64,000 bases of DNA from Maribellus luteus (GTDB taxonomy: Bacteria; Bacteroidota; Bacteroidia; Bacteroidales; Prolixibacteraceae). The notes under the pieces were generated by a model, which was given only the letters and a program-made list of their open reading frames with translations, was not told the DNA's origin and searched no databases. Location of the stretch: the NCBI RefSeq assembly GCF_003576475.1, contig NZ_QWGR01000001.1, positions 124,001 to 188,000 on the forward strand, written 5' to 3'. Shown piece by piece: positions 34,639 to 44,483 of this stretch; position 1 is the first letter of the stretch; every line of letters starts with the position of its first letter. The translations under genes were made by a program, and so were the position numbers.

Positions 34639-36138
34639 TTATTCGGCCGGAATATCATATTTAAATAACATGGTTTCGCCAGTGGCCGAAGTTGTGAATG
34701 CGGCATAAGCAACTCCATTCGGGGCAAAATCCATGTATAGATTTTCTGCTTCAACAGCGTTGAGTTGGGCAGGAGTGGTCCAGTCCTGCGTGTCTTCATC
34801 AAACGAAACAACTACCGGGAACATGCTATCGTCGCGATACATCAGGAATGGGGTTCCAACCGGAGATATCGCGAGGCTAAATTCCCTGGTGGTAGAGAAA
34901 TCAATTGCGATGGGCGTTCCCACTTTGCTCCAGGTTTCAGCTGTAGCATCGTATTTCAATACTTTTGGGCGGTAAATATCGGCACCTGCTTCGTCATCGG
35001 CAACACAAACGAATACATTACCGTCGCGGTCAACATCCATATCAAAATCACGTAAGTTACCGGTTGTTGCACCGTCCTGTAAATATGATTCAACAATGGT
35101 AGTCCAGCTGCCGTCTGTATTTTTATAGACCGAGAATGTACCTTCGTTGGCATTGTAGACACCCAGGTAAATAACACCGTCAACATTTTTTGCAGTTGTG
35201 TGATACGCATATTGAGTGGATGCTCTGCCTGGAATGGTAAGGTTGGAGGCCCAGCTGTTTCCGGTAAAGTCAGAGATGTTTAATTCTCTTCTGGCAAGTG
35301 TTCCTGCTGCATTGTTGTAGCAGAATAACATTGGGTTACCATCATTTTTCAATACAATATCATTATATGTGATACGTACATCGGTAATACCCTTATTACC
35401 TACATACGACCAAGAAGAACCGTTGTAATTCATAACCGATGCCGCATAAGTTGTGCTGCCTTCTTTGTAAGGGTCATTGTTGGTGTAGTCAGCATATGAA
35501 ATGAATGGCGCTCCTTCTGCATCAAACGCAATTCTGGGATAAGAGGCTCTTCCCTCTGAAACTGTTTTTGCTCCAACATTAACCAATGTATTCCCATCCA
35601 GTTTAAACACACCTACCTTTTCATCGGCCGAATCATCCATATCAAGTGCATAAGCCAGGTACGGAACATTGGTTACGGGATTTACCCGCATAGAAAATTC
35701 TCTTAAGTCGGTAGTATCACTTGCTGCCAGGCTCCAAACAGCAGCCGGAAGATTGGCAACGGTTACAGTGTATTTGGTGTTGTTGGTCCCTTCCGATACA
35801 ATGTAATCAAGCGGAGCAGAAAAGTCATTGGCTGTTACACCGCTTTCCTGTTGTACATTGTTTACATAAACAGTGTCATTTTCAGAAACTACAAAACGGG
35901 CAACAAGTGCGGTTTTGTTCACGTAGTCGGGTACTGATACAGTAAAATCTCCCGTGATACCTTCAGCAACATAATCTTTGAGAATAACTCCTTCGTTGTC
36001 TTCTACATAAAAGCCAAAACTGGTCATTGTTGCGTCTCCGTAAACCGGTAAGTCTATCGGATCATCATCGTCGCTACAGGCCGTTACAATGGCAAGCAAG
36101 GCCAAAGCATAAAATAAATTGAAGATTTGTTTTTTCAT
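34639..36138 (-). CDS. Lipoprotein with DUF5018-like N-terminus and beta-propeller-like body
   Basis: This 499-residue protein has a lipobox ending AIVTAC (Cys about 21) followed by an Asp-rich tether (SDDDD). Residues about 35-130 form a beta-sandwich ending YIVSEGTNNTKYTVTV, similar to the repeats in DUF5018/Pkd-like surface lipoproteins. The remainder (about 135-495) repeats short units of the form 'aspects of a value are real at this point' (YPRIAFDAEGAPFISYADY, NDIVLKNDGNPMLFCYN, DFDMDVDRDGNVFVCVAD, FSLAISPVGTPFLMYRD, LYMDFAPNGVAYAAFT), spaced about 55-65 residues, which suggests a six- or seven-bladed propeller. It is probably a surface binding protein of locus 3. No catalytic motif is recognised. 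Confidence 0.7.
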   Translation of the reverse strand: MKKQIFNLFYALALLAIVTACSDDDDPIDLPVYGDATMTSFGFYVEDNEGVILKDYVAEGITGDFTVSVPDYVNKTALVARFVVSENDTVYVNNVQQESGVTANDFSAPLDYIVSEGTNNTKYTVTVANLPAAVWSLAASDTTDLREFSMRVNPVTNVPYLAYALDMDDSADEKVGVFKLDGNTLVNVGAKTVSEGRASYPRIAFDAEGAPFISYADYTNNDPYKEGSTTYAASVMNYNGSSWSYVGNKGITDVRITYNDIVLKNDGNPMLFCYNNAAGTLARRELNISDFTGNSWASNLTIPGRASTQYAYHTTAKNVDGVIYLGVYNANEGTFSVYKNTDGSWTTIVESYLQDGATTGNLRDFDMDVDRDGNVFVCVADDEAGADIYRPKVLKYDATAETWSKVGTPIAIDFSTTREFSLAISPVGTPFLMYRDDSMFPVVVSFDEDTQDWTTPAQLNAVEAENLYMDFAPNGVAYAAFTTSATGETMLFKYDIPAE

Positions 36139-36169
36139 TTTCTTCGTGTTTTATAGTTAATAATTCTAT

Positions 36170-39001
36170 TTAATTAATTGATTGCATTTCGTTGTTATCC
36201 GGAGTAGGGGCGGGGTTTAAAACCGCTTTTACCATGGGAACTTGCAACAGTTCGCGTTGTATGTTCTCACTGATTGAATCCACCGTTATTTGTTCAATAA
36301 TCCGGTCGAACCCAGTTAAATACTCCCAGCTGTTCTCGTTGTTAAATAACTTGTTTCGGATACCGCCTGACCAATAAGTAATGCGCTGTTTATCAAGCTG
36401 CCAGTCTTTTAGTTGGTTTTGTTTTACATCGGCTAACTTCAATCCAAGATTTTCAGGATTCTGTGCTAGCAGCTTTAATTGTTCCATTGTGGTGGCAATC
36501 AAAGTATCCACGTCTTCCGGTTTGCACGAAAAACGAATGCTTGTCCGGCGTAAATCAGAAGGATGTTTGGTTTGGCTCATTTGTACTCCAACGCTGTAGA
36601 TCATTCCCATTTTTTCGCGTAAAACTTCCAGCAAACGGGCACGGACAATCTCTTCTGTCATGTCGTTGAGGAGTTGGGTGTGGTTGTAGTCGTCAATTTT
36701 TTTATTCGACTGAAACATAAGCGAAACGGTGGATTTCGCATTGTCACCAACATTTTGGATCAAAGAGGTATCATTGGCAACCGTTTCAGAATAAGTATAT
36801 TGATAGCCATTGTTTTCCGGCGTATCGCCTGGCAAGCTCCCTATGTATTTTTCGATATAGGGTTTTATCTCTTTTAACGAACAATCGCCGACAAATACAA
36901 AATGAAAACCTTGGGCAGAATTGTAATGTGACTGAAAAAGAGGCAATATCCGGTTTAACTGGAGTTCCTTTTCTAATCTGGTGTCAGTAACTGTTCGCGT
37001 TGTGTAGTTATCGCCATTTAGCAAAAGGCTGAAATCTTCATAGAAACGGGTAGTCGGAGTTTCATTCCGGGTTTGGTAAGTTTCTATGGCCTTACTTTTT
37101 GTTTGCTCAAAAATGGCGGTGTCAATGCGGGGTGAGGTCCATTTCAGGTATAGCAATTGAAACAGGAGTTCCAAATCTTCGATATTGGATTTGGCACCGA
37201 TACCTACCCTCGATTTCTCAATGATAAAACGCGAAGAAACAGAGCTGCCTGCAAGGTAGCGGCTCAACTCCTGACGCGAAAAATCGCCGGCGCCGCTTAA
37301 TCCAACTATGGAACCGGTATATAATCCGGAAACGTAATCAACACTGTCGAGCGCATACAATCCACCTTTTCTGAAGGCGCTAAGCAGAATGTCATCAGGA
37401 GATAAAGAAGAAGATTTGAACGTAACAACTGCCCCATTTGACAAGGTTAGCTGATCGGCATCAATTTCTTCGAGGCGTTTTGTTTTCACAATTTTTCCTG
37501 CAAGCGGTTCTTTTGGTAGCAAACTTTCCGGCATTTCTACCGCATATTGATAAGGCTGAATGTTGCTCGTTCTGATGCTGTCAAAAATAGAGATCAAAGC
37601 AGTTTCTGATGGGATTTCATCTTTTGCCTTGTCAAAGGTGGTTATCAGGTAATGTGTTTTGTGAGGGGTATGCAAATGCTGAAGCTGATTACATAATTTC
37701 AGAGAGTCGATGGCATCGATGTATTTGAGGGCTAACTTATACTCGTCTTTTGCTGAAACAATTTTGTTGCCTACATAAAATTCACTGTAAATTTCATTTA
37801 CTAATGCAGAGGACAGGCTCGGTTTTTTTGATTCCGCTTTGCGTTTCAGTCCGTTAATGTATATGGTTTTTGCTTTCCTGATTTCGCCCGAGGTAAAACC
37901 GTAGCGAAACATTTGCTCCGATGCGCTGGCAAAATCGATGATACCTGCTTTAATTTTTGTCGGCGTTAGTTCTACGCTACCCAGCAAGGCTCCTTTGGTA
38001 TTTAAAAAGCTGCTGTATGAATAACTTGCATCCTTGTAAGCAGGGTTTGAAAAAGAGCGTTCGGCAAACCGTGCTTTTATGAGCTGGTTTAGCAAGGTGC
38101 GTTGTAAGTAAGCCGGATATTCTTTTTCGGTGGTGACAGCAACAGGTTGTTCGAGCAACTGTATCACATTTAGTTCTACGCCATCCAGCGATTCATGGCT
38201 GACGGTTTTTACTTCTACTTTGTCATAATCTGAAATAGGATGTTTGGGTAACACGCCATTTAAGGATGATGACATGTGTGAGAAGTATTTTTTGATCGAC
38301 TTTTTGACCTTCGCCACATCCACATCGCCGGCCACTGCCACTGCCATTATCGACGGGTCGTACCATTTTTGGTAGTAAGCCTGCAAATCTTCGAGCGGAA
38401 AGTTTTTGATCACTGCCGTATCGCCAATGGTCAGCCTCCGGCTGTAGCGCGAATTGTTTAATAATTCCAGCAGAAAGGCGTTTTGTGCCTCGTACTTTGG
38501 CCCCACTTTTAGCAACCATTCCGAAAGTATAACCCCCCGTTCATCTTCCACTTCGGTACTGTCGAGCAAAAGTCCTCCGGCCCAGTCGGCCAGAATCATG
38601 ATCGTACTGTCAACAAAAGCCGGATCGGTAGAGGGTAACTGAAGTTTGTAAACAGTTTCGTTCATGGACGTGTGGGCATTTAAATCGGCCCCAAATTTTG
38701 CTCCTTTTGATTCCAGAAATGCCGTGAGCGAATTTCCCGGGAAATGCCGGGTTCCGTTAAATGCCATGTGTTCAAGAAAATGAGCCAGTCCACGTTGTTC
38801 TTCTGTTTCGAACAAGGACCCTGACTTTATGAAAAGCCGGTAAACAGCTTCGCCTTCAGGCTTTTTATTGGGGTAGATGTAGTAGGTAAGGCCATTGTCG
38901 AGTGTTCCCTTAACAAGTTTTTTCGGAGGCTTTAATTCTTGGGCGGATGAAAAAACGCTGGAAACAAGTAGTATTATGAATAATAAAATAAAATTTCTCA
39001 T
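36170..39001 (-). CDS. M16-family zinc metallopeptidase (insulinase/PqqL-like), secreted
   Basis: This 943-residue protein has a signal peptide (to SSAQ, about 21). The inverted zinc motif HFLEH (74-78) is complete, with the third zinc ligand Glu154 in VEDERGVILSEW, the spacing expected for M16. The protein is built from four homologous alpha/beta domains in two halves (about 25-500 and 510-930). The second half lacks the zinc site, as usual. PqqL-like enzymes sit in the periplasm and cut unfolded peptides. In this locus, next to a SusCD pair and without any glycosidase, it points to import and cleavage of peptides. Confidence 0.93.
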   Translation of the reverse strand: MRNFILLFIILLVSSVFSSAQELKPPKKLVKGTLDNGLTYYIYPNKKPEGEAVYRLFIKSGSLFETEEQRGLAHFLEHMAFNGTRHFPGNSLTAFLESKGAKFGADLNAHTSMNETVYKLQLPSTDPAFVDSTIMILADWAGGLLLDSTEVEDERGVILSEWLLKVGPKYEAQNAFLLELLNNSRYSRRLTIGDTAVIKNFPLEDLQAYYQKWYDPSIMAVAVAGDVDVAKVKKSIKKYFSHMSSSLNGVLPKHPISDYDKVEVKTVSHESLDGVELNVIQLLEQPVAVTTEKEYPAYLQRTLLNQLIKARFAERSFSNPAYKDASYSYSSFLNTKGALLGSVELTPTKIKAGIIDFASASEQMFRYGFTSGEIRKAKTIYINGLKRKAESKKPSLSSALVNEIYSEFYVGNKIVSAKDEYKLALKYIDAIDSLKLCNQLQHLHTPHKTHYLITTFDKAKDEIPSETALISIFDSIRTSNIQPYQYAVEMPESLLPKEPLAGKIVKTKRLEEIDADQLTLSNGAVVTFKSSSLSPDDILLSAFRKGGLYALDSVDYVSGLYTGSIVGLSGAGDFSRQELSRYLAGSSVSSRFIIEKSRVGIGAKSNIEDLELLFQLLYLKWTSPRIDTAIFEQTKSKAIETYQTRNETPTTRFYEDFSLLLNGDNYTTRTVTDTRLEKELQLNRILPLFQSHYNSAQGFHFVFVGDCSLKEIKPYIEKYIGSLPGDTPENNGYQYTYSETVANDTSLIQNVGDNAKSTVSLMFQSNKKIDDYNHTQLLNDMTEEIVRARLLEVLREKMGMIYSVGVQMSQTKHPSDLRRTSIRFSCKPEDVDTLIATTMEQLKLLAQNPENLGLKLADVKQNQLKDWQLDKQRITYWSGGIRNKLFNNENSWEYLTGFDRIIEQITVDSISENIQRELLQVPMVKAVLNPAPTPDNNEMQSIN

Positions 39002-39077
39002 TGGGTAATGTTATATGCATTCTGCAGCATTGGGTGCTGCCTGCCTTATTGTGCCGGTCTTTTGTTCTGTTTCTGAG

Positions 39078-39539
39078 TTAGTTGATTTTTGTGATGGTAA
39101 ATTCGCGCTGGTTTTCATTTTTTCCGGGCAATCCCATTGTCAGTCCCAGGCTGTTGCTTTCGATGCGGATGGTCAGCGAATTGTCTTTTTGTGGATCCAG
39201 CACATGTGATTTCCATCGGATGCGCACCGGCATATCGTAAATTCCGGGTAAAAAAGTTAGTTCGCCGGATGTGTTGACCAGTTCATAGTCTACTCCCTGC
39301 TGCAAGCCTTCGCCGGTTGAAATGGAGTAAGTAACCGTTAATTTCTCTGTTAATGGTTTGGAACTTAAAAAGATTTTGTATTCGGCAACGTAATTGGCTT
39401 TTGACGAAACCGTTGTTGTGGAAATCTCATCTTTCATAATGTGAATGAAAGCCTGATCATACGGTTTAAACTCATCTTTTCCACACGAGCAAAGTACAGA
39501 AATCAACAGGAATAAGAAGATGTATTTTGATGTTTTCAT
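39078..39539 (-). CDS. Small DUF4843-like lipoprotein
   Basis: This 153-residue protein has a lipobox ending LCSC (Cys about 19). The remainder looks like a Calx-beta-type sandwich: KLTVTYSISTGEGLQQGVDYEL, SGELTFLPGIYDMPVRIRW and SLTIRIESNSLGLTMGLPGKNE. Such proteins (DUF4843 or relatives) are frequently encoded straight after SusD in Bacteroidota and are thought to belong to the outer-membrane complex. The SusD gene ends 9 bp upstream. The assignment to DUF4843 is by pattern memory and moderately sure. Confidence 0.7.
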   Translation of the reverse strand: MKTSKYIFLFLLISVLCSCGKDEFKPYDQAFIHIMKDEISTTTVSSKANYVAEYKIFLSSKPLTEKLTVTYSISTGEGLQQGVDYELVNTSGELTFLPGIYDMPVRIRWKSHVLDPQKDNSLTIRIESNSLGLTMGLPGKNENQREFTITKIN

Positions 39540-39548
39540 AACGATGTT

Positions 39549-40964
39549 TTAATTGTACGACGGGTTTTGTTCCATTGACGGGTTGGTGTCCATTTCTTTT
39601 TGCGGAATGGGCAATACAAAGAAATCACTTGGATATTGTATCTGCTTTACCGACGAATTTGTGTTGGCTGATCGGATCAGGTCCTGTTTCCGGCGGGTGA
39701 TATCAAAAAACTGATGTCCTTCAAAGCAAAGCTCTTTGGCACGCTCGGTTTCAATCGTTTTGGCCAGCTGGTCGTATGTTTCGTCCAGCGTAATTTCGGT
39801 AATGTCCACTTGCAGGCCACGGGCAATTATTGCTTTTACATCAGCAGCTGCTTCGTCTAACTTATTTTTATGAAGGTAAGCTTCCGCACGGTTCAGGTAC
39901 ATTTCAGAGCCACGCAGCACAAAGGGATCGTAATGCTTGTTTTCTTCCGACACGTCGGCTGTTATGTAATATTTCTTACAAACCGGTGAGTCGTCTTCTT
40001 TTGTTAATAGTTGCAAGCGAATATCATCCTGATTCTGAAACAGGTTTATCAAGGTATCCGCAGGTATGGCAAGAGGTGAAATCGGAGCATAGAATGTTGC
40101 CAGCGATGAACTTCTCAATGTGCCGTTTAGTCTGAAAATGTTCTCAACTCCGGGCTCCAGCTCGTTGTACATTTTCAGGTAATCGCTGCCCAAAGAAAGA
40201 GGGACTTTATCAATCACCTTCGACGCGTATTCAATTGCCTTATCCCAGTTTTCCATGTAAAGATAAACCCTCGACAATAGTCCGTAAACGGCATCGGGAG
40301 AAGCGTAGTAATCTTCGCGGGGCGAGGTTCCCTCAAAATACTGCAACGAGCTTTCAAGGTCTGTGATAATCTGTTCGTACACTTCCTTCACCGTTTTTCG
40401 CGGGAGGTTGGTATCGGCTCCCGGTGTTTTCAATACGATCGGGATGCCCGCGTGTGAGGCATCGTCGGTGTAATTGTAGGGTTGTGCATAAACCCGGCAC
40501 AGATCAAAATGTCCAAGTGCCCTTAAAAACAGGGCTTCGGCCATAATCCGGTTCAATTCAGTTTCCTGAGCCGGAAAATTCTTTACCAGAGCTGGCTGGT
40601 ACTCAATAATGTTGTTCGCATTTGCAGTTGCTTCGTATATGTAACGCCAGATATATCCAACAGTCTCTAGTTCATCGCCGGGTGCTGAAGTGAAATTGTA
40701 CTGCTTGATCATATCGCTGCTTTCGGAAACAGAGCTAAGATGAAGCATATTTCCTGCCGCTTCGGGGTATTTCAGAAAATCGGAACTGTAGTATTTGTAA
40801 TACATTGAATAAGTCCCGGGCAATGCTGCACGTATGCCTTCCACGTTTGAAAACAGAACAGGGATGGAGGTTTTGCCAATGGGATCAACCTCCAGAAAAT
40901 CGCAGGCATTTATACTTGCTGCAATAAATGCGATGCTGATGTATTTTATTATTTTGTTTTTCAT
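39549..40964 (-). CDS. SusD/RagB-family nutrient-binding lipoprotein (locus 3)
   Basis: This 471-residue protein has the leader MKNKIIKYISIAFIAASINAC (lipid Cys21) followed by DFLEVDPIGKTSIP, the classical RagB/SusD opening. Further landmarks are EALFLRALGHFDLCRVYAQPYNYT (about 143-166), GLLSRVYLYMENWDKAIEYASKVID (about 228-252), YLNRAEAYLHKNKLDEAAADVKAIIARG (about 356-383) and ERAKELCFEGHQFFDITRR (about 410-428). It caps the SusC encoded 61 bp upstream. Because an M16 peptidase is in the same operon, the pair is more likely to bind peptides (as RagB does) than glycans. This is an inference. Confidence 0.95.
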   Translation of the reverse strand: MKNKIIKYISIAFIAASINACDFLEVDPIGKTSIPVLFSNVEGIRAALPGTYSMYYKYYSSDFLKYPEAAGNMLHLSSVSESSDMIKQYNFTSAPGDELETVGYIWRYIYEATANANNIIEYQPALVKNFPAQETELNRIMAEALFLRALGHFDLCRVYAQPYNYTDDASHAGIPIVLKTPGADTNLPRKTVKEVYEQIITDLESSLQYFEGTSPREDYYASPDAVYGLLSRVYLYMENWDKAIEYASKVIDKVPLSLGSDYLKMYNELEPGVENIFRLNGTLRSSSLATFYAPISPLAIPADTLINLFQNQDDIRLQLLTKEDDSPVCKKYYITADVSEENKHYDPFVLRGSEMYLNRAEAYLHKNKLDEAAADVKAIIARGLQVDITEITLDETYDQLAKTIETERAKELCFEGHQFFDITRRKQDLIRSANTNSSVKQIQYPSDFFVLPIPQKEMDTNPSMEQNPSYN

Positions 40965-41025
40965 ATGTATCTATTTTTTTCCCTAACATCGTTGGAGACC
41001 TCTTGATGTTGCAGGCTTGTTTCGT

Positions 41026-44000
41026 TTAAAAAGTCAGGTTCAGGTTTACCGAATACATTTCTTCGAGCGGATAACCACGCATTAACTGGCGGTACGAGTT
41101 TCTGGTTTTGCTGTCGTGGCGGGTCCAGATCCCCAGGTTGTCGCCGATTAAACTTATGCTGGCCTTTTCTATTCCTATTCTTTCCAGGTAGTGTTTGGGC
41201 ATGTCATAGGTAAGAGCAATGTTTTGCAGACGCAGGTTGGTTTTTTCGTATAAAAAGCGGGTTGAGTGCATGGCCGATTTTGTAGAAACACCCCAAATGG
41301 GTTTGGGATTGAGTGCGATGTCTCCCGGTTCTTTCCAGTAATCCATCTGGTTCACCGATTGATTTTGCGACATGATGTTTAACCCGTCAGAAACTACATC
41401 ACGGGCATAGGAACTAAACGCGTAGCCGCCTATTTCGAAATTGAATAACATTGACAGCGTGAAACTCTTGTAGCCCACGGTATTGGTAAAACCGCCGGTT
41501 AAATAGGGTGTGGATGATTTACCGGGTACCCGGTTGTCGTAGCTGTAGGTTCGGGTAATATTCCCGTCTTTATCGTACCAGAGTGGTGCTCCGTCGCGCG
41601 GATCAACGCCTGCCCAGCGTATCAGGTAGTAGGTGTCGATACCTTCACCTTCTTTCCAAAGCTTCGTATCAAGCGTTTTAACGATGCCTTTGTATAGCTT
41701 CAGCAATGTGTTCTTGTTATGCGAAAGATTAATGTTTGTACTCCAGTACAGATCTCTATTTTTTATCCAATCAAAGGAAAGAGTTGCCTCGTAACCCCTG
41801 TTTCTGATTTCTCCTATATTGCGGGTAATGCTGGTAGTTCCGGTCGTTCGCGATACATCCATTTCACTTAGCAGGTTGGTGGTTTTGTTGTTGTACCATT
41901 CGGCATCAATGTCCACAAAGTCAAATAGCCGTATTCTGAATCCGATATTTGCCATGTGGGTTGTTTCCCAGCTTAAAGTAGGTTGCGGTGTTCTCGTCAT
42001 AACCGTTCCCTGCTCGTTGTAATAATTATACGAATCGCCGTAAGAATAAATACCAAGGGCTTCCTGGCTTCCCAGGCGTGAGTTTCCGTTTGTCCCGTAA
42101 CTTGCTTTCAGCTTCAGAAGGTCGATGGTCTCACTTTCAAAGAACTGTTCGTTATGTATGTTCCATGAATACCCCAGCGAGTAAAATTTGCCCCAGCGCA
42201 CATCTTTCCCAAACGAGGAGTTACCATCGGCCCGGGCATTAAAATTCAGGAAATATCGCTTGTCGAATGAGTAGGTAAGTTGCCCGAAAAAAGACATAGC
42301 CCGGTCAACATCGGCACCGCTGGAGCCGTAACGGTCAATAGCATACGATACTTCTTTGATATGATCGTTTATAAAACCCTCGCCTCTGGAACTGGTGGTA
42401 CGGTATTTTCTTGAATTGATTTCCATTCCCAGCAATGAAGAAACCGTGTGTTTGCCAAATGTTTTCAGGTAATTGAAACGATTGATGTTGGTAATAAACA
42501 AGGTATTCATGTGCGAGCGGTAGGCAATCCCAGTGGGTGTGCCATCCAAATTCATCCCCGACCAGTTGCTTCGGGCTCTGTAAATATCTTCGAAACGACT
42601 TTGGTAATCCATTCCCAATTGCGACGTAAGTGTCAGCCCCTCCGATAACTGATAGGTCAGGATAAAGTTTGCATTCGACATAAAAGCCCTTTGCCGGTAA
42701 TCGTTCTGTTCTCGCTCCGCTACACTGTTAAAGAATTTTTTTGTAGTCCAGTTCGGTTCGTCGTTAGCGGTTTTTCCGTCAATGAATTTATTGAAAAGCC
42801 GATAAGTACCATCCGGATTGTAGACACTATAGATCGGAAGAAAATCATAGTAATCTGTGCTCGTATTAAAAATATCGTCGACGGTGTAGGTTGCGGATAA
42901 AATGAATGAAGTGGAAAGTTTATCCGTTACATATATTTCGTTGTTGGTGCGGAAAGAGTACCGGTCGGTTGTGTTCCCCTTTATGGTTTGCTGTTCATTG
43001 TAGTAGCCTCCCGAAATGTAAAAGGTTGACTTATTGCTTCCCCCCTGTAATGTAAGGTTAAGTAGCTTGTTCTGTCCCAGTTCGAAGAAAACATCGTTCC
43101 AGTCGGTTGAGGTTGAACTATATTGGTTCATATCGTTGTCCTGAAATGGAAAATACTTCATATCCAATCCTGCATTCTGGTAGGCAACTTTTGCCAGCTC
43201 CATGTACTGGCTGCCATTGAGTGTTTTTACTTTGGAAGATTCATCAATTCTGGAGATACCATAGCGGGCGTTGACTGTTAACTGCGGAGGAAGGTCTCTT
43301 ACACCCTTCTTGGTGGTAACAAGGATTACCCCGTTGGCCCCGTTGGCCCCGTAAATAGAAGTGGCAGAAGCATCTTTTAGTACTGTAATGGATTCAATGT
43401 CTTCCGGATTTATTCCTGCCAGGGGAGATACAGATGTTTGTACGCCCGCAATCTGGTTGGTTTTTCCGCCTGTATAAATGGGAGTGCCATCAATAATCCA
43501 CAAGGGTTCGTTGGAGGCCGACAAGGATGCCGCTCCCCTGATACGGGTATTGTAGCGGGGTCGGGTGGATTCCGGAGTGTCTACATTGGGCTCAATCTTT
43601 AGGCCGGGAACAATCCCATCCAGTAAGAGGTCTACACGGGTTGCCGGTCTCGATTTAATTTGCTCGGCATTTACCTGGTAAGCAGAACCTACCATGTCCG
43701 ATTTCTTTTGCACCGTACCATAAGCCCCTTTTACGGTAATATCGGCAATCGAAATCTCTTCTGTTTCCATTTTTACGTCGATGATTTCTCTGCTGCCAAC
43801 TTGTATTTTTTGGGTTTTTAAGCCAATGAATGAAAACTCGAGGAAGGTTTCGGGAAGTAAACGGCCTTTTATTTCATATTTTCCGTTTACATCGGTAATT
43901 GTGCCGAGGTTGGTGCCTTTTATCCAAATGTTAACACCGGGGATGGGCAGCCCCGATTGATCGGTAACCGTACCTTTTACGGTATGTGCATCCTGTCTCA

Positions 44001-44388
44001 ATCTTGTCGGAATGGTTGCTTCAGCCGGTTTGGAGAGAATCACTATTTGCCGGTCGTGTACTTCGTAGTAATTGTTGGTGCCCGCAAAAATCTCATCCAG
44101 AATTTTGTTCAGCGATTCATTTTTGTACGTTGAATTTACCTTGCGCTGAAGGTCTACATTATTCTCGCTGTACACAAAAATAAAATCACTTTCGCGTTCT
44201 ATTTGTCGAAAGATATCCTTCAATGTAATGTTGTTGGCATTTATATTGAACTTGGTTTGCTGCGAATAACTATCGGCAGCAACAGATGCCATTGCCAGGC
44301 AAATAAGCAGTGTCAATAATTTCATTTTCAATAAAAAATTTGAACCCCATGCGTTGGGGAACTTGTCCCATTTCCTCTTTTTTTTCAT
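41026..44388 (-). CDS. SusC/RagA-family TonB-linked outer-membrane transporter with STN domain (locus 3)
   Basis: This 1120-residue protein has a leader starting MKKKRKWDKFPNAW, a hydrophobic core and an ADSYSQQ processing region at about 38-44. An STN domain (about 48-125), a carboxypeptidase-like repeat (VKGTVTDQSGLPIPGVNI, about 137-212), a plug (ITVLKDASATSIYGANGANGVI) and a barrel ending in LNLTF follow. The signature region reads SIADITVKGAYGTVQKKSDMVGS rather than the usual VVVTALG, so it belongs to a different SusC branch from loci 1 and 2. It imports the SusD-bound substrate with TonB energy and signals to FecR through the STN domain. Confidence 0.96.
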   Translation of the reverse strand: MKKKRKWDKFPNAWGSNFLLKMKLLTLLICLAMASVAADSYSQQTKFNINANNITLKDIFRQIERESDFIFVYSENNVDLQRKVNSTYKNESLNKILDEIFAGTNNYYEVHDRQIVILSKPAEATIPTRLRQDAHTVKGTVTDQSGLPIPGVNIWIKGTNLGTITDVNGKYEIKGRLLPETFLEFSFIGLKTQKIQVGSREIIDVKMETEEISIADITVKGAYGTVQKKSDMVGSAYQVNAEQIKSRPATRVDLLLDGIVPGLKIEPNVDTPESTRPRYNTRIRGAASLSASNEPLWIIDGTPIYTGGKTNQIAGVQTSVSPLAGINPEDIESITVLKDASATSIYGANGANGVILVTTKKGVRDLPPQLTVNARYGISRIDESSKVKTLNGSQYMELAKVAYQNAGLDMKYFPFQDNDMNQYSSTSTDWNDVFFELGQNKLLNLTLQGGSNKSTFYISGGYYNEQQTIKGNTTDRYSFRTNNEIYVTDKLSTSFILSATYTVDDIFNTSTDYYDFLPIYSVYNPDGTYRLFNKFIDGKTANDEPNWTTKKFFNSVAEREQNDYRQRAFMSNANFILTYQLSEGLTLTSQLGMDYQSRFEDIYRARSNWSGMNLDGTPTGIAYRSHMNTLFITNINRFNYLKTFGKHTVSSLLGMEINSRKYRTTSSRGEGFINDHIKEVSYAIDRYGSSGADVDRAMSFFGQLTYSFDKRYFLNFNARADGNSSFGKDVRWGKFYSLGYSWNIHNEQFFESETIDLLKLKASYGTNGNSRLGSQEALGIYSYGDSYNYYNEQGTVMTRTPQPTLSWETTHMANIGFRIRLFDFVDIDAEWYNNKTTNLLSEMDVSRTTGTTSITRNIGEIRNRGYEATLSFDWIKNRDLYWSTNINLSHNKNTLLKLYKGIVKTLDTKLWKEGEGIDTYYLIRWAGVDPRDGAPLWYDKDGNITRTYSYDNRVPGKSSTPYLTGGFTNTVGYKSFTLSMLFNFEIGGYAFSSYARDVVSDGLNIMSQNQSVNQMDYWKEPGDIALNPKPIWGVSTKSAMHSTRFLYEKTNLRLQNIALTYDMPKHYLERIGIEKASISLIGDNLGIWTRHDSKTRNSYRQLMRGYPLEEMYSVNLNLTF

Positions 44389-44439
44389 ACTTTTATGAAT
44401 TATCTATTTTTACCTTTTAGATAATGATTAACAGTTTGT

Positions 44440-44473
44440 GGTGGAGAATGAGGGCCTAATCTCGTTCTCCACC
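44440..44473 (-). other. fecR-susC intercistronic stem-loop, locus 3
   Basis: GGTGGAGAATGAG (44440-44452) and CTCGTTCTCCACC (44461-44473) form a 13-bp stem with one wobble and an 8-nt loop, beginning ten bases after the fecR stop. On the coding (reverse) strand no U-tract follows. Same position and size as in loci 1 and 2, but unrelated sequence. Confidence 0.6.
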
Positions 44474-44483
44474 TTTATTATTT

